From the NCBI RefSeq assembly GCF_006912135.1, contig NZ_VIRS01000028.1, forward strand, positions 31,732 to 95,731: DNA of 64,000 nt, in the 5' to 3' direction. The notes under the pieces were generated by a model. It was not told the origin of the DNA and did not search any database. It saw only the letters and a list, made by a program, of their open reading frames with translations. The translations under genes and the position numbers were made by a program. Position 1 is the first letter of the stretch, and each line of letters opens with the position of its first letter. This document shows positions 16,926-24,601 of this stretch, in pieces. Source of the stretch: Cryptosporangium phraense. Its GTDB lineage: Bacteria > Actinomycetota > Actinomycetes > Mycobacteriales > Cryptosporangiaceae.

Positions 16926-17584
16926 CTCGGCGTCACCCGGTAGCCGGCCCCGACCACCGTCTCTATCAGCGGCGGGTCGCCGAGCTTCTTGCGCAGCGTC
17001 ATCATCGTCACCCGCACGGTGGTGGTGAACGGGTCGGCGTTGGCGTCCCAGACGCGCTCGAGCAGCTCCTCGCTGGAGATGACCGCGCCGCGGGCCGACA
17101 GCAGCACCTCGAGGACGCCGAACTCCTTGCGGGTCAGGTCCACCGGACGCCCGGCCCGGCTGACCACCCGGCGGGCCGGGTCGAGCTCGACGTCGCCGAC
17201 GGTCAGCACCGGGGGCGCGGGCGGGGTGGCCCGGCGGCCGAGCGCACGCACCCGGGCCACCAGCTCCTCGAACGCGAACGGCTTGGCCAGGTAGTCGTCG
17301 GCGCCGATGCCGAGGCCCTCGACGCGGTCGGCGACCGTGCCGCTGGCCGTCAGCATCAGCACCCGAGTGAGCGAGCCCGACGCGGCCAGCTCGGTGCAGA
17401 TCACGTCGCCGTGCACGCCCGGGAGGTCCCGGTCGAGCACGACGACGTCGTACCGCGTGACGGTGGCCATCTCCTGGCCGTCGGTGCCGTGGTAGGCGAC
17501 GTCGACGGCCATTCCCTCGCGGCGGAGGCCCCGGGCCACCGCGTCGGCGAGCGCCCGCTCGTCCTCGATCACCAGCACCCGCAC
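16922..17584 (-). CDS. OmpR-family response regulator
   Basis: This 220-residue protein is the partner of the adjacent kinase. The receiver domain has the acidic pair in VIEDERA, the phospho-acceptor aspartate in VVLDRDLPG (about residue 51), LTAS and the lysine in AKPFAFEE. A winged-helix DNA-binding domain follows (about residues 125-220), with LTRKEFGVLEVLL and VGAGYRV. The start is GTG 17584; a few residues downstream GTGs offer alternatives. The target genes are unknown, and no other regulated gene is evident nearby. Confidence 0.93.
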   Translation of the reverse strand: MRVLVIEDERALADAVARGLRREGMAVDVAYHGTDGQEMATVTRYDVVVLDRDLPGVHGDVICTELAASGSLTRVLMLTASGTVADRVEGLGIGADDYLAKPFAFEELVARVRALGRRATPPAPPVLTVGDVELDPARRVVSRAGRPVDLTRKEFGVLEVLLSARGAVISSEELLERVWDANADPFTTTVRVTMMTLRKKLGDPPLIETVVGAGYRVTPR

Positions 17585-17638
17585 GTCCGTGGCCCCTCAC
17601 CGTCGTTCAACCGCTGGCAACGACGGTAATCCCTGAAG

Positions 17639-18289
17639 TCACGAACCGGGCTTGAGCACCACGGTCGTGCCGGGGTCGGCGGCCACCTGCAGGGTGCGCA
17701 GGTGCAGGAGGGACGGGTGCTCCTCCACGAGCCGGGCCGCGTTGGCCAGCGTGCGGAGCGCGGCCGCCTCCGAGCGGGCCCGCTCGAGCTCGGCCCGTCC
17801 GCGCTCGACCGTCAGCGCGGTCTCGGCGAACGCACGGCGCAGCTCGGCCCCGAGCATCAGGTCCTTGACCGCCACCGAGTCGACCGCGATCCCGACCGCC
17901 TCGGCGGCCGCGGCCACCGGAGCCGTCAGGCCGTCTCCGAGCGCGCCGCGGTCCCGGATGGCTGCCTCGAGCGCCAGACCGGCCACGCGGTCGCGTAGGA
18001 CGGTCTGGACGGCCGCGTAGAGCACGTCCAGCGGACGCTCGGCGCTCGCGTGGTACCCGGCCGGGTCGGCGACCCGCCACGAGACGAGCGCGCTGACCTT
18101 GACCGTGAGCCCGTCGGCGGTGAGCAGCTCCTGGCCGGGCACGGTGAGCAGCGCCGGCCGCAGGTCGATCCGCACCAGCGTGGTGCGGCCCGCCCGGTAG
18201 CCGTGCCGACCGGGCCCCAGCACCGCGCCCCGCACTCCGTCGACGTACGTCACCACGCGCTCGTACTCCATCACGGTGACCTTCGCCAT
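17639..18289 (-). CDS. SPFH/Band 7 family protein
   Basis: This 216-residue product has the SPFH (stomatin/prohibitin/flotillin) pattern. It contains VLGPGRHGYRA, a beta-rich segment with LLTADGLTVKVSALVSWRV, and then RDRVAGLALEAAIRDRGAL, followed by a charged helix (ERGRAELERARSEAAALR) typical of the coiled coil. There is no obvious N-terminal membrane helix, unlike many family members. An AAGGAGG ribosome-binding site just before ATG 18289 fixes the start, although the frame stays open upstream. SPFH proteins scaffold membrane microdomains or proteases; the specific role here is unknown. Confidence 0.8.
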   Translation of the reverse strand: MAKVTVMEYERVVTYVDGVRGAVLGPGRHGYRAGRTTLVRIDLRPALLTVPGQELLTADGLTVKVSALVSWRVADPAGYHASAERPLDVLYAAVQTVLRDRVAGLALEAAIRDRGALGDGLTAPVAAAAEAVGIAVDSVAVKDLMLGAELRRAFAETALTVERGRAELERARSEAAALRTLANAARLVEEHPSLLHLRTLQVAADPGTTVVLKPGS

Positions 18290-18608
18290 CGCCGCCTCCT
18301 TCCGCTGTCGTCGTTCTGTCGTGCGCACGGGTCCGCCGCCTCGGCGTGACGGTGGGGGCGTCCACCTCGCGGTGAGCCCGCAGGACCGGCCCGCCGAAGA
18401 CGGCGGCGGACCCGCGCGTAGTCGGGAGTCGAACCCGTTTTCCCAGTTGGAGGGGGTGCCGACGTGCGGGACGAGCCCGGCGATGCCGGTTCGCCACTGG
18501 CCTCCCCCGTCGAGAAACGGTAGGTGCGAAAGGGACACCGGGCAATCGAAAATGCGGACCGCGCTGAATCCGCGGGCAGGCCGATGTGGTATCGATCGCG
18601 GGGTGCGC
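18290..18608. other. Divergent intergenic region between SPFH and HEAT-repeat genes
   Basis: This 319-bp gap carries the upstream regions of two divergent genes. A weak rightward promoter candidate is CTGAAT (18564-18569) with TGGTAT (18587-18592), which would place transcription start near the GTG/ATG of the HEAT gene. Around 18424-18440 the lower strand resembles a tRNA T-arm, but no full tRNA folds. Nothing else was recognised. Confidence 0.35.
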
Positions 18609-19559
18609 ATGCTGTCCACTCCCCCACCACCACCCCCATCGACCCCGGTGCCACTCGCCGGTCTCGATGCGGTGCCGTGGAACCGGCTGCACCACGCCTA
18701 CGGAGTCGCCACCGACGTCCCGGGGCACCTCCGTTCCTTACGCTCCCCCGACCCCGACGTCCGGCAGAACGCCTGCGCGGCGCTGCTCGGCACCGTCTAC
18801 CACCAGGGCACCCGCTGGCAGGCGACGCGGTACGTGGTGCAGTTCGTGGCCGGGCTGATCGACTCCCGGGACACCCCCGACCGGGCGATCCTGATCGGAC
18901 TGTTGCGCGCGCTCTCGGTCGGCGACCGGGAAGACGGCGAGCTCCCGTTCGCGCCCGAGGCCGCTTTCGCCGGCGCGCGGGGAGTCACGCCGGAGACCGA
19001 GCGCACGGTGCTCACCTGGCTCTACGACGAGGAGACCCGCCCCGACGAGCAGCAGCTGGCCGCCACCGACGCGGTGGCCGCGTACTGGGCCCAGGCGGCC
19101 TACGAGGCCGGGGCCCGGCACGGCTACCGGTACCTGAACTGGCTCGCCGACCCCGACCCGGCGGTCGCGGCCGGTGCGGCCGAGCTGCTGGCCTGGTTCC
19201 CGGGGACGCCGGGCGTGGTGCCTGCGCTGATCGCGGTGCCCGACGACGAGCCCCGTGCGCTGGCCCGGTCGAGCGCCAACCTGAGCCTCGGACATCTGGG
19301 GCGCACCGCGACCGGCAACATCGAGGTGGACGCCCGGCTCGTCGAGCTGCTGGGCGCAGCGCACCTCACCGTCCAGCTGACGGCCGCGGTGGCGCTGGCC
19401 TACCGGCACGGCACCTCGTTGCCGCCCGGGGCGCTCCAGGTGCTCCTGGAGGCGCGGACGCGCAAGGTGGGGCGGCGGGAGTGGAGCGACATCTGGCCCT
19501 GGGACCGCCCCCCGGCCGCCTTCGCCGACCTGGCCCTCCGAAAGGCCTCCCCGAGCTGA
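18609..19559 (+). CDS. HEAT-repeat-like protein
   Basis: This 316-residue, mostly helical protein has a short Pro-rich N-terminus (STPPPPPPST) and then repeated amphipathic helix pairs. Examples are HLRSLRSPDPDVRQNACAAL, YLNWLADPDPAVAAGAAELL and LGAAHLTVQLTAAVALAYRH. The DPDPAVRxxA-type turns are characteristic of HEAT repeats, which usually act as protein-interaction scaffolds. In-frame GTG 18603 is an alternative start; no strong ribosome-binding site precedes either. It stands alone between the SPFH gene and a toxin-antitoxin pair. No partner or function can be named. Confidence 0.7.
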   Translation: MLSTPPPPPPSTPVPLAGLDAVPWNRLHHAYGVATDVPGHLRSLRSPDPDVRQNACAALLGTVYHQGTRWQATRYVVQFVAGLIDSRDTPDRAILIGLLRALSVGDREDGELPFAPEAAFAGARGVTPETERTVLTWLYDEETRPDEQQLAATDAVAAYWAQAAYEAGARHGYRYLNWLADPDPAVAAGAAELLAWFPGTPGVVPALIAVPDDEPRALARSSANLSLGHLGRTATGNIEVDARLVELLGAAHLTVQLTAAVALAYRHGTSLPPGALQVLLEARTRKVGRREWSDIWPWDRPPAAFADLALRKASPS

Positions 19560-19567
19560 GCTCGTTG

Positions 19568-19580
19568 ATGCATAATGCAT
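19568..19580. promoter_or_regulatory. Palindromic operator candidate of the VapBC-type pair
   Basis: ATGCATAATGCAT consists of two ATGCAT palindromes separated by one A, ending 2 bp before the antitoxin ATG; the motif GCAT continues into the start region. Toxin-antitoxin operons of this type are usually autorepressed through such palindromes by the ribbon-helix-helix antitoxin. Binding is inferred. Confidence 0.5.
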
Positions 19581-19582
19581 GC

Positions 19583-19816
19583 ATGACAGCTCTCCAGGTT
19601 CGGGATGTCCCCGACGACGTCCGGGACGCGTTGGTCGAGCAGGCCCGCGCCCAGGGGCAGTCGCTCCAGGCGTTCCTGTTCGAGGTGCTGCGCCGGCAGG
19701 CTCGCCGTCCGGCCAACGCGGCGGTGCTCCAGCGGTTCGCGCAGCGTTCCGACGGCACCCGCGCCGCGCCGGGCGAGACCGCCGCCGCGCTCGCGGAGGA
19801 ACGCGACCACAGATGA
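19583..19816 (+). CDS. FitA/VapB-like ribbon-helix-helix antitoxin
   Basis: This 77-residue protein has an N-terminal RHH DNA-binding motif: TALQVRDVPDDVRDALVEQA, then GQSLQAFLFEVLRRQ. The C-terminus is polar, Ala/Arg-rich and probably disordered, and would wrap the toxin. It ends in an ATGA overlap with the PIN-domain gene, the standard layout of a type II toxin-antitoxin operon. The start at 19583 is adjacent to a palindromic operator candidate. Lower-copy or leaderless translation is possible since no clear ribosome-binding site precedes it. Confidence 0.85.
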   Translation: MTALQVRDVPDDVRDALVEQARAQGQSLQAFLFEVLRRQARRPANAAVLQRFAQRSDGTRAAPGETAAALAEERDHR

Positions 19817-20205
19817 TCGTCGTCGACGCCTGCGTCCTCGCCGACGCGATGATGGACGACGGCCCGGTGGGTGACGCGGCACGGTCGGCGCTCTCGGCCG
19901 ACCTGGTGTGGGCCGCGCCGACCCACCTCTTCGTCGAGGTGCTCTCGGTCGTCCGCAAGAAGGCGCGGGCCGGCGCCCTGGCCCCGGCGCGGGCCGCCGA
20001 GATCGCGGCGGCGCTCCCCGAACTGGTCATCGACCAGGTCGACGCGGTGCAGCTCACCGACCGCATCTGGGAGCTCCGCGAGAACCTCACCACCTACGAC
20101 GCCGCCTACGTGGCCGCAGCCGAGCTCTACGAATGTGCGGTCGTGACCAGTGACGCCCGGCTGGCCAAAGCGCCGGGCGTCCGCTGTCCGGTCGAACTCC
20201 TCTAG
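19813..20205 (+). CDS. vapC: VapC-type PIN-domain ribonuclease toxin
   Basis: This 130-residue PIN-domain protein keeps the conserved acidic residues of the family: D5 (MIVVDACV), E42 (LFVEVLSV), D96 ([12 protein letters not shown]) and D114 (VTSDARLA). Together these bind the metal ions for RNA cleavage. VapC toxins cut tRNA or rRNA when released from VapB. The gene overlaps its antitoxin by 4 bp. Its TAG stop overlaps the TAG of convergent dxs through the shared palindrome CTAG at 20202-20205. All catalytic residues are intact, so it is probably active. Confidence 0.9.
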   Translation: MIVVDACVLADAMMDDGPVGDAARSALSADLVWAAPTHLFVEVLSVVRKKARAGALAPARAAEIAAALPELVIDQVDAVQLTDRIWELRENLTTYDAAYVAAAELYECAVVTSDARLAKAPGVRCPVELL

Positions 20206-22118
20206 CGGGCCGCCCATTCATCGGTCGGCTGGTCGGCTTTCAGGGCCGCCCATTCGGTGATCTGGCGGGCGATGTCCTGGGCGGTCAGGCCCAGGTCGGC
20301 CAGGATCTCCGCGCGCGTGCCGTGCGGGTGCCAGTCGGCCGGAACGCCCAGATCCCGGACCGGCACCGACACACCCGCGTCCGACATCGCCTGTACCAGC
20401 GCCGTTCCGACGCCGCCGGCGCGGACGCCGTCCTCCAGCGACACCACCAGCGCCGCGTCGCGGGTCAGGTCGACCAGCGACGCGGGCACCGGACGCACCC
20501 AGCGCGGATCGACGACCGTGACCCGGATCCCGTGCTCGGCCGCCCGCGCGGCCACCTCGACCGCGGTGTGGGCGAACGCACCGACCGACACCAGCAGCAC
20601 GTCCGGCTTCTTCCCGGCGTCGACCAGCACGTCGACCCCGCCGACGCGGGAGACCGCGGGCAGGTCGGCCGGCACCGCGCCGGTCGGGAACCGCACGACG
20701 GTCGGGCCGTCGGAGACCGCGACCGCCTCCCGGAACTCCTCGCGGAGGGTCGACGCGTCCCGCGGCGCCGCCACCCGGATCCCCGGCACGACGCCGAGGA
20801 TCGACAGGTCCCAGATGCCGTAGTGGCTGGGCCCGTCGGGCCCGGTGATGCCGGCCCGGTCGAGCACGAACGTGACCGGCAGCCCGTGCATCGCCACGTC
20901 GAGCAGCGTCTGGTCGAACGCCCGGTTCAGGAACGTCGCGTAGACGCCGACGACCGGGTGCATCCCGCCCATGGCCAGCCCGGCCGCGGACGTGACCGCG
21001 TGCTGCTCGGCGATGCCCACGTCGTAGGCCCGCTCGGGGAACCGCTGGGCCAGCTTGTCGATGCCGGTCGGGATCGCCATCGCCGCGGTGATGCCGACGA
21101 TGTCCTCCCGCTCCTCGGCGACCGCGACCAGCTCCTCGGAGAAGACCTTCGTCCACTTCAGGCTCGGTGCCGCCAGCGGCTTGCCGGTCGCCGGGTCGAA
21201 GGCGCCCGGGCCGTGGAAGTTGTCGGCCTCGTCGGCCTCGGCCGGCGCGTACCCGTAACCCTTGCGGGTGACCGCGTGCACGATCACCGGTCCGCCGAAC
21301 GACTTCGCCCGGCGCAGCGCGGACTCCAGCGCGCCGAGGTCGTGCCCGTCGACCGGCCCGACGTACTTGAGGCCGAGGTCCTCGAACATGCCCTGCGGGC
21401 TGATCGCGTCCTTCAAGCCTCGTTTGACGCCGTGCAGCGCGTCGTAGAGCGGCGCGCCGACGAGCGGTGTGCGCGAGAGCGAGTCGCGGACGAGGTCGAG
21501 CACCCGCTCGTAGCCCGGGTTGAGCCGCAGGGTCGCGAGGTGGTTGGCGAGGCCGCCGATCGTCGGCGCGTACGAGCGGCCGTTGTCGTTGACGACGATG
21601 ACGACCGGCCGGTCCTTACCCGCGGCGATGTTGTTGATCGCCTCCCAGCACATGCCGCCGGTCAGCGCCCCGTCGCCGACCAGCGCGACCACGTGACGCT
21701 TCTCGCCGCGCAGCGCGAACGCCTTGGCCAGGCCGTCGGCGTAGGAGAGCGCGGTGGACGCGTGCGAGTTCTCGACCAGGTCGTGCGCGGACTCGGCCCG
21801 GCTCGGGTAGCCCGACAGCCCGCCGCGCTGGCGCAGCTTCTCGAAGTCGTGCCTTCCGGTGAGCAGCTTGTGCACGTAGGCCTGGTGGCCGGTGTCGAAC
21901 AGGATCTTGTCGGCCGGCGAGTCGAACACCCGGTGCATCGCGATCGTCAGCTCGACCGCGCCGAGGTTCGGGCCCAGGTGACCGCCGGTGCGCGAGACCT
22001 TGGCGACCAGGAAGTCGCGGATCTCCGCAGCCAGCGTGGGCAATGCCTCGGCGGGCAGGGCCCGCAGCTGCTCGGGAGAAGAGACGCTGGCCAACAGCTC
22101 ATGGGCCTGGTCGGACAC
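20202..22118 (-). CDS. dxs: 1-deoxy-D-xylulose-5-phosphate synthase
   Basis: DXS condenses pyruvate and glyceraldehyde-3-phosphate, the first step of the MEP isoprenoid pathway; it uses TPP. The 638-residue product has [19 protein letters not shown] near the N-terminus, the TPP motif [16 protein letters not shown], and [16 protein letters not shown] plus GPDGPSHYG in the transketolase-like half. The frame stays open 140 bp upstream. GTG 22116-22118 is preferred because it gives the family N-terminus ([15 protein letters not shown]) and length. The TAG stop is shared as CTAG with vapC. Confidence 0.95.
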   Translation of the reverse strand: MSDQAHELLASVSSPEQLRALPAEALPTLAAEIRDFLVAKVSRTGGHLGPNLGAVELTIAMHRVFDSPADKILFDTGHQAYVHKLLTGRHDFEKLRQRGGLSGYPSRAESAHDLVENSHASTALSYADGLAKAFALRGEKRHVVALVGDGALTGGMCWEAINNIAAGKDRPVVIVVNDNGRSYAPTIGGLANHLATLRLNPGYERVLDLVRDSLSRTPLVGAPLYDALHGVKRGLKDAISPQGMFEDLGLKYVGPVDGHDLGALESALRRAKSFGGPVIVHAVTRKGYGYAPAEADEADNFHGPGAFDPATGKPLAAPSLKWTKVFSEELVAVAEEREDIVGITAAMAIPTGIDKLAQRFPERAYDVGIAEQHAVTSAAGLAMGGMHPVVGVYATFLNRAFDQTLLDVAMHGLPVTFVLDRAGITGPDGPSHYGIWDLSILGVVPGIRVAAPRDASTLREEFREAVAVSDGPTVVRFPTGAVPADLPAVSRVGGVDVLVDAGKKPDVLLVSVGAFAHTAVEVAARAAEHGIRVTVVDPRWVRPVPASLVDLTRDAALVVSLEDGVRAGGVGTALVQAMSDAGVSVPVRDLGVPADWHPHGTRAEILADLGLTAQDIARQITEWAALKADQPTDEWAAR

Positions 22119-22238
22119 GATGGCGGCAACTCCTCGCGCTGGCTGGTTCAGGATTTCGAGTCTAGCCACGGCCGTCCCGGCCGCATCTCGGGGCGCTTCC
22201 GCGCGACCGAATCCCCACGAAATCTCCACACCAACGCC

Positions 22239-22268
22239 GCGGACGCTGTGCGTGAGCACAGCGTCCGC
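22239..22268. terminator. Perfect 13-bp hairpin with T-rich flank upstream of dxs
   Basis: GCGGACGCTGTGC pairs with GCACAGCGTCCGC around GTGA. On the plus side it is followed by ATTTGTCTTTT, which looks like a Rho-independent tail, though no rightward gene lies upstream. For leftward transcription it would end the sugar ABC operon after the adjacent 114-bp palindromic element. It may also shield dxs from read-through. Confidence 0.65.
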
Positions 22269-22286
22269 ATTTGTCTTTTGGTAAGA

Positions 22287-22400
22287 ACCTGGAGCCCGCT
22301 CAGGGCGGGGCTGACATCCGCGCCACTCGACGTCGCGTACTGGTCGTACTCAAGTCGGGTGGCGCGGCTGTCAGCGCCGTCCTGAGCGGGCCGTGCACTA
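22287..22400. repeat. 114-bp palindromic element, copy A
   Basis: The core 22294-22391 (98 bp) folds into one long hairpin. An outer arm of 11 bp (GCCCGCTCAGG with CCTGAGCGGGC) continues through about 4 pairs into a 22-bp inner stem starting GCTGACA, with one T/C mismatch and one G/T pair. The tip is GTAC-TGGTC-GTAC. A second copy at 53828-53941 matches at 104 of 114 positions by my count. The element ends exactly at the TAG stop of the leftward sugar permease gene. It could be a mobile palindromic repeat (REP/MITE-like) or a 3'-UTR RNA structure. Confidence 0.85.
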
Positions 22401-23663
22401 TCGGCCGGAGGACTTGCGGCCTCGGGAGGAGGCGGCGTCGATCACGACGGCGCCGAGGAGGACCGCGCCGGTGATGATGTACTTCACCGACGACGTCAGC
22501 GACAGCAGCGCGAGACCGTTCGCGATCGAACCGATCACGACCGCACCGAGCAGCGGCGCGTAGCGCCGGGTGCGGCCACCGAACAGCGACGTGCCACCGA
22601 TGACCGCGGCGGCGATCGAGTTGACCAGCACGTCACCGGCGCCGGACTGCTGGTTCGCGAAGCCCAGCCGCATCGCGGCGATGACGCCACCGACCGCGGC
22701 CAGCGTCGAGCACAGCATGAACACCGAGATCCGGATCGCGTCGACCTTGATGCCGGCCCGGCGCGCGGCCTCGATGTTGCCACCGACGGCCAGGATCGCC
22801 CGGCCGTACTTCGTCCGCCGGATGATCCAGTCGAAGATCAGCACCAGCGCGACCGCGAACAGGAAGATCCACGGCAGGCCGCGGTCGATCCCGAGCTTGG
22901 ACGCCAGCGCGACCACGATGACGATCAGGAAGATCGCCACGATCGCGGTGACCCAGATCGGCTGGCCGGACAGGCCGGCCCGGCGACGGCGGGCCGAGCC
23001 CGACAGCGCGGTCACGACGTACAGCACGACGAGCGCCAGGCCGACGACGTAGGTGAGCCAGGTCGGCAGGAACTTCTGCTGGCCGATGTCGATCAGCGCG
23101 CCGGTGGGCGGCAGGTTGACCGTGCCCTGCTTGCCGAGGATCTCCAGCTGGACGCCCAGCCAGCCGAGCAGACCGGCCAGCGTGATGACGAACGACGGCA
23201 CGCCGATCTTGGTGAACACGATGCCGTGGATCAGCCCGATCACGGTGCCGGCCAGGACGGCCATGATCACCGACAGGAACGGGTTGACCCCGTGCGTGGC
23301 GTTCGCGACCGCGACGATCGCGGCCGCGACACCGCTGACCGAACCGATCGACAGGTCGATCTCACCGAGCAGCAGGACCAGCGTGATGCCCAGCGCGATG
23401 ATCGTCAGCGAGGCGATCTGCAGGCACAGGTTGACCAGGTTGAACGCGTTGAGGAACGTGTCGTTCAGGCTCTGGAAGACGATGACGATGACGACCAGGC
23501 CGACGATGATCGGCAGCGAGCCGATGTCGCCGGACCGCAGCCGGGCGAACAGCGCGCCGACGTACCCCATCGGGCCGCGGGCCTGGATGAGCCGGGGGTC
23601 GAGCAGGTCCGCCGCGACGGCACCTTCTGCCGGCCGGTCGACCGGCTCCGTCGGAGTGCTCAC
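22398..23663 (-). CDS. Sugar ABC transporter permease (XylH-like)
   Basis: This 421-residue inner-membrane permease belongs to the carbohydrate-uptake-2 (ribose/xylose) family. A polar N-terminus of about 45 residues is followed by 10 or more hydrophobic helices. The family segment GEIDLSIGSVSGVAAAIVA and the cytoplasmic coupling motif YGRAILAVGGNIEAARRAGI are visible. Its length and the long insertion between helices (SARRRRAGLSG) fit the XylH branch. The GTG start overlaps the ATPase stop by 4 bp. The stop codon lies at the edge of the 114-bp palindrome. Confidence 0.9.
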   Translation of the reverse strand: MSTPTEPVDRPAEGAVAADLLDPRLIQARGPMGYVGALFARLRSGDIGSLPIIVGLVVIVIVFQSLNDTFLNAFNLVNLCLQIASLTIIALGITLVLLLGEIDLSIGSVSGVAAAIVAVANATHGVNPFLSVIMAVLAGTVIGLIHGIVFTKIGVPSFVITLAGLLGWLGVQLEILGKQGTVNLPPTGALIDIGQQKFLPTWLTYVVGLALVVLYVVTALSGSARRRRAGLSGQPIWVTAIVAIFLIVIVVALASKLGIDRGLPWIFLFAVALVLIFDWIIRRTKYGRAILAVGGNIEAARRAGIKVDAIRISVFMLCSTLAAVGGVIAAMRLGFANQQSGAGDVLVNSIAAAVIGGTSLFGGRTRRYAPLLGAVVIGSIANGLALLSLTSSVKYIITGAVLLGAVVIDAASSRGRKSSGR

Positions 23664-24505
23664 TGAATCGTCCCTTCGTAACGGCCGCCGGGGGCCGCAC
23701 GGTGTTCCCGGGCGGCGCGCTCGGCCACCACGTTGTCGCTGGCACCGGTGATCGCGGCGACCAGATCGGTCGTGCTGACCTGGCGGGCGTCGAACTCGCC
23801 GGCGTTGCGGCCCAGACGCAGCACGACCACCCGGTCGGCGACGGCCTGGACGTCGGCCATGTTGTGGCTGATCAGGATGACCGCGAGGCCGCGGTCGCGG
23901 AGCCGCTCGACCAGGTTGAGCACCTGGGCGGTCTGCGCGACGCCGAGGGCGGCGGTCGGCTCGTCGAGGATGACGACCTTCGGGTTGCCGAGCAGCGAGC
24001 GCGAGATCGCGACGGTCTGCCGCTGGCCACCGGAGAGCGAGGCGACCGGGATCCGGACGCTCGGGATCTTGGCCGCGAGCGTGCGCAGCAGTTCCCAGCT
24101 GCGCTTCTCCATCTCGGCCTCGTCGAGCGCTACGCCGCCGACCGTGAGCTCGCTGCCGAGGAACAGGTTGCCGACGACGTCCAGGTTGTCGCAGAGCGCG
24201 AGGTCCTGGAAGACCGTGGCGATGCCGAGGCCCTGCGAGGCCGACGGCGAGGGGATCGAGACCTGGCGACCCTGGAAGAGGATCTGGCCGCTGTCGGCCG
24301 GGCCGGCTCCGGACATCACCTTGACGAGGGTGGACTTGCCTGCGCCGTTGTCTCCGACCAGCGCGACCACCTCCCCGGCGGCGACCGAGAAGGAGACGTC
24401 GGTGAGCGCCTGGACGGCACCGAACCGCTTGTTGATGCCCGTCATCGAGAGCACCGGCTGTCGCGCGCCGGTACCAGGACGGCCGGCCCCTGTGGTGGCT
24501 GTCAT
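23660..24505 (-). CDS. Sugar ABC transporter ATPase (single ABC domain)
   Basis: This 281-residue protein powers sugar import. It has Walker A GDNGAGKST, a Q-loop (TVFQDLALC), signature LSGGQRQ, Walker B VVILDEPTAAL and the H-loop ISHN. Unlike RbsA/XylG of enterobacteria it has only one ABC domain, so it presumably works as a homodimer, as in other short members of the family. ATG 24505 is chosen over an upstream in-frame start because GAAGAGGA lies just before it. It is downstream of the binding-protein gene, from which a strong hairpin separates it. Confidence 0.92.
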   Translation of the reverse strand: MTATTGAGRPGTGARQPVLSMTGINKRFGAVQALTDVSFSVAAGEVVALVGDNGAGKSTLVKVMSGAGPADSGQILFQGRQVSIPSPSASQGLGIATVFQDLALCDNLDVVGNLFLGSELTVGGVALDEAEMEKRSWELLRTLAAKIPSVRIPVASLSGGQRQTVAISRSLLGNPKVVILDEPTAALGVAQTAQVLNLVERLRDRGLAVILISHNMADVQAVADRVVVLRLGRNAGEFDARQVSTTDLVAAITGASDNVVAERAAREHRAAPGGRYEGTIQ

Positions 24506-24547
24506 GCGGTCCTCTTCGTTGCGAGGGGTTGGGATGGACGCGTGTGA

Positions 24548-24576
24548 GCGGCGGCACACCGTCGGTGTGCCGCCGC
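24548..24576 (-). promoter_or_regulatory. Perfect 13-bp intercistronic hairpin between binding protein and ATPase genes
   Basis: GCGGCGGCACACC pairs with GGTGTGCCGCCGC around a GTC loop, 25 bp after the binding-protein stop. Such hairpins in sugar ABC operons commonly stabilise or terminate most transcripts so that more binding protein is made than ATPase and permease. That role is inferred from position. Confidence 0.6.
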
Positions 24577-24601
24577 CCGCACGTTCAGGAGTGGTCGGCC
24601 G

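Noticed and set aside
18405..18475. Possible tRNA on the lower strand (T-arm-like GGGTTCGACTCCC)
   Set aside because: The T-loop looks right, but no matching acceptor stem, D-arm or anticodon stem could be paired around it, and the 3' end lacks NCCA.
22288..22392. Open frame through palindromic element A giving nearly the same about 33-residue peptide as through element B
   Set aside because: The frames have no start signal or conserved extension beyond the element, and the differences follow base pairing better than codon constraint, so a peptide is not needed to explain the similarity.
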